Shown here: positions 53,247 through 58,747 of the stretch, one piece after another
Numbering within the stretch: position 1 is the first letter of the stretch
Layout of the letters: each line of letters begins with the position of its first letter
Assembly: GCA_048498995.1 (NCBI GenBank)
Contig: JBEHWX010000030.1
Coordinates: forward strand, 1-58,747
Source of the DNA: JBEHWX01 sp048498995
Lineage (GTDB): Bacteria > Bacteroidota > Ignavibacteria > OLB7
Length of the DNA: 58,747 nt
Reading direction: 5' to 3'
The notes under the pieces: model-generated
Seen by the model: only the letters and a program-made list of their open reading frames with translations
What the model was told of the DNA's origin: nothing
Databases searched by the model: none
Translations under genes and position numbers: made by a program

Positions 53247-55673
53247 ATGTCGACTTTCCGCCCGAGCTTCGCGCTGCTTCTCATGCTGATCGCTCCGATC
53301 ACCGCCGCCGTCGCGCAGAGCGGGGGCCCGGACATGCCCCACGTCCTCTTCCCGAACGGCGGCGATTCCCTCCGAGTCGGCAGGGATACGACCATCCGCT
53401 GGGAGGGGACCGGCGCCGACGAAGCGGTCACGGTCGAGTACTCGATCGACGCGGGGGCCACCTGGCGGCAGATCACCGACGCCGCCAAGGGGGGCTCGCT
53501 GAGCTGGAAAGTCCCGCCGCCGGTCTCGAACAGCTGCCTGCTCCGCGTCAGCCGCTGGCGCCCGGTGAGCACCTCCTGGGGATGGGCCCGCGTGGCCGGC
53601 GGCCCGAAAACCGCCACGGCCACCGCGATGGCGGTCGACAGCTCCGGCAACGTGATCATCGCCGGCACCATCCGCGACTCGGCCACCTTCGACGACAACA
53701 GGAGCTTCGTGGTCGCCGACAGCCTCTACAGCCTCTTCGTGGCCAAGTACACCGGCGACGGCGCGCTCCTCTGGACCCGCCGGTTCGACGTCCCCTCGCA
53801 GGGATTCGTCAACGACATGGCCGTCGGCGCCAACGGCGATATCCTCCTGGTCGGCGGCTTTCGCGACAAGATCACCTTCCAGGACGGCACGGTGATCGGC
53901 GACGGCGACTGGAACGGCGATTATGTGCTGGCCGCCCGGCTGAGCGCCGACGGCGCGCTCACCTGGCATGGCCTGGAGGGGGTGATCGGCCACGCCGACG
54001 GAATCGCCACGACCGCCGACGGCGGCTTCCATATATCGGGGACTTATCAGAAGGATGCGGATTTCGGCGGCGGCGTGACCCTTACCGGCACGCTCGATCA
54101 GGACATCTTTCTGGTCCGCTTCGGCGCGGGCTCGGGCGCGCCGTCGGCCATCTGGGGACGGAGCTTCCGTCGCCATCAGTACGTCTCCAGCCTCGACTTC
54201 ACCGCGCCGCACCGGGTGGCGCTGGACGCGGCGGGGAACATCTATCTCTGCGGCGCATACCGCGATTCGCTGGTGGTCGAAGGAACGGCGCTCCCCGGAG
54301 GGCGGACCCCCGAGCTCTACCTGATCCGTGTCCGCCCGGACGGCGCGATCGACTGGACGCGCCGCGTGGAGCTGAACGACAACCTGAACGGCGCGGGGAA
54401 TATCTATCCGTTCGGCCTTGCCTTCGCCCCGCCGGATCGCATCTATATCGCCGGCCGGTACTACGGCCGCATCGTGGTTCCCCCCTCGGACACGATCAGC
54501 TCCCTCAATCCGGACGGTTTCCTGCTCCAATTCGGCACCGACGGCGTGCCCCGCTGGGTGCGCGCCACGCACGACGAATCGCTCACGGTGCTGACCGGCG
54601 TGGCCTCCGACGGGGCCGGCTACGCCTACGTGACCGGGGAGAGCTTCGGAAGACCGGATCTCGGCAACGGGATCGCCCTGACGACGCACGGCAACGGCGA
54701 CGTGATCCTGGCCAGATACGCGCCTGACGGCACGCCGATCTGGGGACGGATCTCCGGCAGCCCGAACTTCGAGCTCGGCAACGCCATCGAGACCGCGCCG
54801 AACGGCAATCTCTTCGTGGCCGGCGATGTCGTGGGGCCGGCAGAGCTCGGCGACGGCATCATGCTCCGGAATCCGGTGATCGACAATCCCTCGACGAACT
54901 CCTTCAGCGCGTTCGTGGCCTCCTACAACGCCCGCACCGGATGGGTGCAGGATCGCGACACATCGGACGCGCTCTGGACCATCTACAGCCCCGCGCGCCT
55001 GGAGCTGAGCGTCGGCGACGCTTCCGGCGCTCCCGGCCAGCGCGTGGCGATCCCGGTGGCGATCGACGGCGGCTCGGTGCTGAGCGCGGCCGGCGTGGAT
55101 ACCGTGCGCGCCACCCTCTCGTTCAACGGCTCGCTCCTGGTGCCGGCCGCCCCGCTGCCGGCGGGGGTGACGATCGATCCCGCGACGTCCGGCGCGCGAC
55201 GCATGCTCCGATTCGCCATCCCCACTTCCGACTCCCTCCCTCACTGGGAAGCGAGCCTTCCGTTCGTGGTCGCCGTGGGGGATAGCGTCGCCACCGGCCT
55301 GACCTGGGGCGGGGTGGAAGCCTCGGCGGCGGTGCCCTCGGTGGTGGTGCGCAACGGCAGGTTCGATCTGCTCGGCTGCGATGTCGGCGGCGCGCGCCTC
55401 GTGGCGGTCACCGGCGCCGGAAGTCGGATCGCGCTGGCCGCGCCCGATCCGGCACGCGACCGGGTGAGCGTGGCGATCGACATGGGAGAGGATGACGCGA
55501 GCTCCCTGCTGCTGCTCGACGAGCTCGGGCGGATCATCCGCCAGGAGCCGGTGGTCGGGCACGGGCATCACGAGATCTCGATGGAAACGGGAAACCTTGC
55601 AACGGGCACCTATACGCTGCTGCTCCGGACGCCGACCGGGAGCGCGCCGCGCCGGATCAGGATCATCCGCTGA
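53247..55673 (+). CDS. Secreted beta-propeller protein (SBBP-like) with T9SS-type tail
   Basis: The product has 808 residues from the ATG at 53247; the frame is open from 53139 but the signal peptide (ALLLMLIAPITAAVAQ) fits this start. A short Ig-like domain (about 30-105, VLFPNGGDSLRVGRDTTIRW) is followed by a propeller of about seven repeats of 60-70 residues (DSSGNVIIAGTIRDSATF, ANGDILLVGGFRDKITF, AAGNIYLCGAYRDSLVV and others), as in beta-propeller repeat proteins. A cohesin-like module (ASGAPGQRVAIPVAIDG) and a T9SS-type C-terminal domain (APDPARDRVSVAID, then TGTYTLLLRT, final Arg) end the chain. It is exported and surface-located by inference; the ligand is unknown. A hairpin terminator follows. 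Confidence 0.87.
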   Translation: MSTFRPSFALLLMLIAPITAAVAQSGGPDMPHVLFPNGGDSLRVGRDTTIRWEGTGADEAVTVEYSIDAGATWRQITDAAKGGSLSWKVPPPVSNSCLLRVSRWRPVSTSWGWARVAGGPKTATATAMAVDSSGNVIIAGTIRDSATFDDNRSFVVADSLYSLFVAKYTGDGALLWTRRFDVPSQGFVNDMAVGANGDILLVGGFRDKITFQDGTVIGDGDWNGDYVLAARLSADGALTWHGLEGVIGHADGIATTADGGFHISGTYQKDADFGGGVTLTGTLDQDIFLVRFGAGSGAPSAIWGRSFRRHQYVSSLDFTAPHRVALDAAGNIYLCGAYRDSLVVEGTALPGGRTPELYLIRVRPDGAIDWTRRVELNDNLNGAGNIYPFGLAFAPPDRIYIAGRYYGRIVVPPSDTISSLNPDGFLLQFGTDGVPRWVRATHDESLTVLTGVASDGAGYAYVTGESFGRPDLGNGIALTTHGNGDVILARYAPDGTPIWGRISGSPNFELGNAIETAPNGNLFVAGDVVGPAELGDGIMLRNPVIDNPSTNSFSAFVASYNARTGWVQDRDTSDALWTIYSPARLELSVGDASGAPGQRVAIPVAIDGGSVLSAAGVDTVRATLSFNGSLLVPAAPLPAGVTIDPATSGARRMLRFAIPTSDSLPHWEASLPFVVAVGDSVATGLTWGGVEASAAVPSVVVRNGRFDLLGCDVGGARLVAVTGAGSRIALAAPDPARDRVSVAIDMGEDDASSLLLLDELGRIIRQEPVVGHGHHEISMETGNLATGTYTLLLRTPTGSAPRRIRIIR

Positions 55674-55708
55674 ACGGCGGCGATTCGACCGGCGAAGGTG
55701 CCTGTTGA

Positions 55709-55750
55709 GACGGGCCGGCGGGAGCGATCCGGTCGGCCCGTCCTCGTTTC
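55709..55750 (+). terminator. Probable terminator after the propeller gene
   Basis: Arms GACGGGCCG (55709-55717) and CGGCCCGTC (55734-55742) form a nine-pair stem with partial pairing inside the loop, followed by CTCGTTTC. It separates the propeller gene from umuDC. Confidence 0.6.
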
Positions 55751-55820
55751 ATGCCGCCGATGGGCCGAGCGCCCGTACACGGAATCTCCCCGAAGGCTTT
55801 CCCACCCCCATGTCGAACAC

Positions 55821-55838
55821 CCGGTTGCGGTTCACCGG
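55821..55838. promoter_or_regulatory. Possible operator upstream of umuDC
   Basis: An inverted repeat CCGGT-N8-ACCGG lies 72 bases before umuD, with GAACA just to its left and a -10-like TAGATT (55847-55852) to its right. umuDC genes are normally repressed by LexA, but this does not match the Escherichia coli box, and LexA boxes differ between phyla. Confidence 0.25.
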
Positions 55839-55910
55839 ACGATCGCTAGATTGCCGCCCCGCTCCGGAGCCGTCATGATGCGGCCGCCGGAACGGAGCCA
55901 CTGAGACGCC

Positions 55911-56381
55911 ATGAAGCCGCACGTCACGATACCGTCACTCGATGCCCCGGTCGCAGCCGCGCTTCCGGAACAGCTTCCGCGCATGCCGGAGAGCGTGATG
56001 CCGCCGCTGTTTCTGGCGCCGGTCTCCGCCGGGTTCCCCTCCCCCGCCGAGGACTACATCGAGGGTGGGCTCGACCTGAACAGCTATCTGGTCAGGAATC
56101 CGATGGCCACCTTCTTCGTCCGCGCCACGGGAGATTCGATGATCGATGCCGGCATCCATTCCGGCGATATCCTGATCGTGGACCGCTCGGCCGAGGCGCG
56201 CGACGGGAAAGTGGTGATCGCCGTGCTCGACGGGGAGCTCACCGTCAAGCGGCTCCGGCGCTCCCAGGAGGGAGAAGTCTCGCTCCACGCCGAGAACCGC
56301 CGCTACGCGCCGATCCCGATCCGCGAGGGAACCGCCCTGGAGATCTGGGGCGTGGTCACCGCGGTGATCCATCAGGTCTGA
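55911..56381 (+). CDS. umuD: UmuD-type self-cleaving subunit of DNA polymerase V
   Basis: The product has 156 residues, slightly longer than the usual 139-145. The predicted self-cleavage site is A40-G41 in PVSAGFPSP. The Ser-Lys catalytic pair is S76 in ATGDSMIDAG and K113 in ELTVKRL. After RecA-stimulated cleavage UmuD' joins UmuC in translesion synthesis. It lies 35 bases before umuC in the same direction. LexA is of the same family but has an N-terminal DNA-binding domain that is absent here. Confidence 0.94.
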   Translation: MKPHVTIPSLDAPVAAALPEQLPRMPESVMPPLFLAPVSAGFPSPAEDYIEGGLDLNSYLVRNPMATFFVRATGDSMIDAGIHSGDILIVDRSAEARDGKVVIAVLDGELTVKRLRRSQEGEVSLHAENRRYAPIPIREGTALEIWGVVTAVIHQV

Positions 56382-56416
56382 ATCGACGCCGAACCAGAAC
56401 CAACCCAACGCCACGG

Positions 56417-57700
56417 ATGCCCGCACCGGACGCCATCGCGCTCGTCGACTGCAACAGCTTCTACGTCTCCTGCGAGCGGGTCTTCAACCCGAGGCTCAAG
56501 GGGGAACCGGTGGTGGTACTCTCGAACAACGACGGGTGCGTCATCTCCCGATCCGCGGAGGCCAAACAGGCCGGCGTCAGGATGGGAGCCGCCTACTTCA
56601 AGGTGAAGGGGGAGCTGGAGAAGGCCGGCGTCCACGTCTTCTCCTCCAACTATCCCCTCTACGGCGACATGTCCTCCCGCGTGATGCGGACGCTGGAGAC
56701 CTTCACGCCGGACGTCGAGATCTACTCGATCGACGAGGCGTTCCTGAACCTCCGCGGCGTGGGAGGGCGCGATCTCGACGCCTACGCGCGGGAGATCCAG
56801 GATCGTGTGCTCCGCTGGACCGGCATCCCGGTTTCGATCGGCATCGGATCGACCAAGACGCTGGCGAAAGTGGCCGACCGCCTGGCGAAGCGCTCGACCA
56901 AAACCGGCGACGTGCTCAACCTCCTCGACTCCCCTCACCTGGATCGCGCGCTGGAGCTGACCGATGTGGGGGAAGTGTGGGGGATCGGCTATCGTCGCGT
57001 CGACTTTCTGCGCGACAAGGGGATCGTCAACGCCCGGCAGCTCCGCGACGCGCCGGACGCGTGGGTACGCAAGCACATGGCCGTCACCGGGCTGCGCACC
57101 GTCTGGGAGCTCCGCGGGCGCCCCTGCATCGAGCTGGACACGGTCTCGACCACGAGGAAGACGCTGGTCACATCCCGCTCGTTCGGGCGGCCGGTGGTGA
57201 CGATCGAGGAGATGAAGGAGGCGGTGGCGACGTACATCTCGCGCGCGGCCGAGAAGATGCGCCGTCGCGGGCTGGCCGCGCGATTCCTCTCGATCTCGAT
57301 GCGCACCAGTTATCACGGCAGCGGCCCCCACTTCAGCGCGTCGCTCCCGATTCAGCTGCCGGCGGCGACCAACAGCACCACCGAGCTGCTGCGTCACGCG
57401 ATGCCGGCGGTGGAGCGGATCTTCAAGGAGGGGATCAGATATCAGAAGGCGGCGGTGATGCTGGCCGAGCTGGTGCCGCTGGCCGAGCGGCAGGCATCAT
57501 CGTTCGAGCAGGGAGACGGCGAGCGGCTGGCGAGGCTGACCGAGGCGGTCGACGCGCTCAACCGGAAGCTCGGCGGCCGCATGGTGGAGCACGCCGCGCT
57601 CGGCACCGCGCAGGCCTGGAAGATGCGGAGCGAGATGCGCTCGCCGAACTATACCACGAACTGGAAGGAGATCCCCGCCGCGCGCATCGAGCCGGAGTGA
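56417..57700 (+). CDS. umuC: UmuC, Y-family DNA polymerase (Pol V catalytic subunit)
   Basis: The product has 427 residues, the normal UmuC length. Catalytic carboxylates are D11 (ALVDCNSFYVSCE), D106 and E107 (YSIDEAFL). The steric-gate region reads NSFYVSCE. Thumb and little-finger domains follow, with a DUF4113-like C-terminus (NYTTNWKEIPAARI). It copies past damaged bases during the SOS response, at the price of mutations. A bidirectional hairpin follows. Confidence 0.96.
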   Translation: MPAPDAIALVDCNSFYVSCERVFNPRLKGEPVVVLSNNDGCVISRSAEAKQAGVRMGAAYFKVKGELEKAGVHVFSSNYPLYGDMSSRVMRTLETFTPDVEIYSIDEAFLNLRGVGGRDLDAYAREIQDRVLRWTGIPVSIGIGSTKTLAKVADRLAKRSTKTGDVLNLLDSPHLDRALELTDVGEVWGIGYRRVDFLRDKGIVNARQLRDAPDAWVRKHMAVTGLRTVWELRGRPCIELDTVSTTRKTLVTSRSFGRPVVTIEEMKEAVATYISRAAEKMRRRGLAARFLSISMRTSYHGSGPHFSASLPIQLPAATNSTTELLRHAMPAVERIFKEGIRYQKAAVMLAELVPLAERQASSFEQGDGERLARLTEAVDALNRKLGGRMVEHAALGTAQAWKMRSEMRSPNYTTNWKEIPAARIEPE

Positions 57701-57760
57701 GGCAAGAGCGCCACGGGCGATCCCGATCCCAACGAACGATCCCGATCCCTTTCAACGAAC

Positions 57761-57791
57761 GAGCCGGACCCGACCTTGTCGGATCCGGCTC
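57761..57791. terminator. Bidirectional hairpin between umuC and the DinB-like gene
   Basis: Arms GAGCCGGA (57761-57768) and TCCGGCTC (57784-57791), with further CCGA/TCGG pairing inside, lie between two convergent genes. T-runs are weak on both sides. Confidence 0.65.
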
Positions 57792-57838
57792 GCGTGTATT
57801 CATCCGGTTGGAGCGCGCATCTCATCGACGCATCGGCA

Positions 57839-58381
57839 TCAGGCCGCGCTCTCCTCGGTCACGGTCTCCTCGACCACGGCCGGCTTCGGCCGCGGCTGCA
57901 TGTCGCGGCCGCCCCAGCAGTTGGCCGTGCCGATCTCGGCGCCGTTGGCCTTGGCGTAGAGGAAGAGCTGCATCTTGTAGGCCACCAGCCAGGTGTAGAC
58001 GGTGTTCATCAGCGCGTGCCCGAGCGGAAGGGTCTCCCCGGTCGGCACCTTCGCCTCCTTGGTCAGCAGATCCTCGTCGGAGATGCCGTTCAGCACCTCC
58101 GCGATCTCGGCGGCCTGACGGTCCATCGCGGCGGGGAACTCCTCGAATGTCATCGTCTGCGACCGCTCATGATAGGTGCGATAGGCATCCCAGGAGCCGG
58201 TCACCATGGCGCTCATCGAGGCGATGCCGATCGAGGAGAGGTAGCGCAGCAGCTCGAGCGTCGAGCGCTGTCCGGGGGAGGGACGATAGTCGATGCTCTC
58301 CGGGGTGAGCTTCGAGTGAAGGTGCTTGCAGACGTTGCACTCCTTGGTGACGCTCGTCAGGAACTGCTCTCGTGTAATCAT
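57839..58381 (-). CDS. DinB-like four-helix protein
   Basis: The product has 180 residues from the ATG at 58381; the frame stays open to the window edge but the extra part is shadow sequence. It has the helical pattern of the DinB/YfiT superfamily (REQFLTSVTKECNVCKHLHSKL, then DYRPSPGQRSTLELLRYL, then LGHALMNTVYTWLVAYKMQLF), including His residues where the metal site would be (H21, H23 near the first helix end, H124 in LGHAL). DinB-like proteins are often metal-dependent thiol-conjugating enzymes or stress proteins; the activity here is unknown. It converges on umuC. Confidence 0.75.
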   Translation of the reverse strand: MITREQFLTSVTKECNVCKHLHSKLTPESIDYRPSPGQRSTLELLRYLSSIGIASMSAMVTGSWDAYRTYHERSQTMTFEEFPAAMDRQAAEIAEVLNGISDEDLLTKEAKVPTGETLPLGHALMNTVYTWLVAYKMQLFLYAKANGAEIGTANCWGGRDMQPRPKPAVVEETVTEESAA

Positions 58382-58529
58382 CGTGAGTTCAGGCTTGATG
58401 TGTATTGGTTGAGTCTCGGGCCTCGCACGGGCCGCCAAGATACGGAATGCCCCGCTCGCGCGTCCGGTTCCCACGCCCCTCCTCCCATGCTCCTCGATCC
58501 CGAATCGCCACCCTCCCGAAGCCCACGAT

Positions 58530-58747
58530 GCCCCCATCAACGACGGCGCCCCGGCCGGATTCGACCCGCTCTCGAAGCTGGATGAGCTGCTGCCCGTGTA
58601 CGTCGACCTGCTGGCACGCCTCGCCGACGCGGGCGCGGAATGGGTGCAGCTCGACGAGCCCGGTCTGGTGAGCGAGTCGATCGAGACTCCGCGCGCCGCC
58701 GCGCTCGCGGCCCTCGAGACCGCGTACGCGACGCTGGGCACCGATCG
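58530..58747 (+). pseudogene. metE: 5'-truncated metE fragment at the window edge
   Basis: The plus-strand frame from about 58536 reads like an internal part of cobalamin-independent methionine synthase: AGFDPLSKLDELLPVYVDLL, then GAEWVQLDEPGLV. In full-length MetE this segment lies about 170 residues after the start. Here the resemblance stops just upstream, an in-frame TGA lies at 58410-58412, and no ATG or GTG start occurs between. The frame remains open to the window end. MetE transfers a methyl group from methyltetrahydrofolate to homocysteine. It is either a decayed or truncated copy, or the join of two unrelated pieces in assembly. Confidence 0.6.

Noticed and set aside
56536..58308. 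A 590-codon plus-strand frame through umuC and the DinB-like gene
   Set aside because: Out of frame with UmuC, whose catalytic residues are all in the other frame, and antisense to the DinB-like gene.
1..58747. tRNA, rRNA, tmRNA, SRP RNA or RNase P genes
   Set aside because: No convincing T-arm/acceptor pairs or the conserved cores of these RNAs were found by eye; a covariance-model search would be needed to exclude them fully.

Overview
The window reads as a piece of a GC-rich genome from the Bacteroidota/Chlorobi/Ignavibacteria/Kapabacteria (FCB) side of the tree. The main reason is that six proteins spread over the window carry an N-terminal signal peptide and a C-terminal domain of the type IX secretion (T9SS) sorting kind, with P-N-P-F motifs and a final Lys or Arg. 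Several genes also lack a clear Shine-Dalgarno sequence, which is common in that group. A closer taxonomic placement is not possible from sequence reading alone. High GC produces very long antisense open frames (over 1000 codons opposite the RND pump, the chemosensory operon and the ATPase regulator); these were rejected as shadows.

Layout. 1-4773 (minus): an outer-membrane beta-barrel protein running off the left edge and a giant Ig-like-repeat adhesin with a T9SS tail. 5616-19788 (minus): a seven-gene chemosensory operon. Its order is PAS/GAF hybrid kinase, CheR-TPR, double CheW, CHASE3 chemoreceptor, CheA-REC, CheB, REC-led hybrid kinase. It has the parts list of a Wsp/Frz-type alternative-function chemosensory system, but the usual output regulator is replaced by multi-domain histidine kinases that end in HPt domains. 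20350-26029 (plus): a tripartite RND efflux operon (adaptor, pump, TolC-like channel) ending in a strong terminator, followed by a 13-bp tandem repeat. 26215-28758 (minus): four small membrane proteins, two of them with DUF3592-like modules. 28759-29655: an AT-rich gene-free stretch with an orphan intrinsic terminator, a candidate small RNA. 29656-33426 (plus): two ABC half-exporters whose nucleotide-binding sites are degenerate in a complementary way, as in a heterodimer.

33528-46742 holds further T9SS cargo proteins, an M48 zinc protease, a 1095-residue ATPase with a C-terminal winged-helix/BTAD-like output domain, a bacterial haemoglobin and a small zinc-ribbon protein. 47105-50708 (plus) is a sulfur-handling group: TauE/SafE exporter, ECF sigma factor, rhodanese, and a metallo-beta-lactamase/double-rhodanese persulfide dioxygenase-like protein. 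50883-52862 (minus) has three small proteins, two of them secreted. 53247-55673 is a secreted beta-propeller protein with a T9SS tail, 55911-57700 is umuDC, and 57839-58381 (minus) is a DinB-like protein. The right edge carries a fragment of metE that lacks its first part and a start codon.

The strongest candidate for something undescribed is the chemosensory operon. Receptor, CheW-CheW scaffold and CheA-REC appear to feed a REC-HisKA-HATPase-REC-HPt protein, with a paralogous sensor kinase at the head of the same operon, so a phosphorelay rather than CheY or a diguanylate cyclase would be the output.
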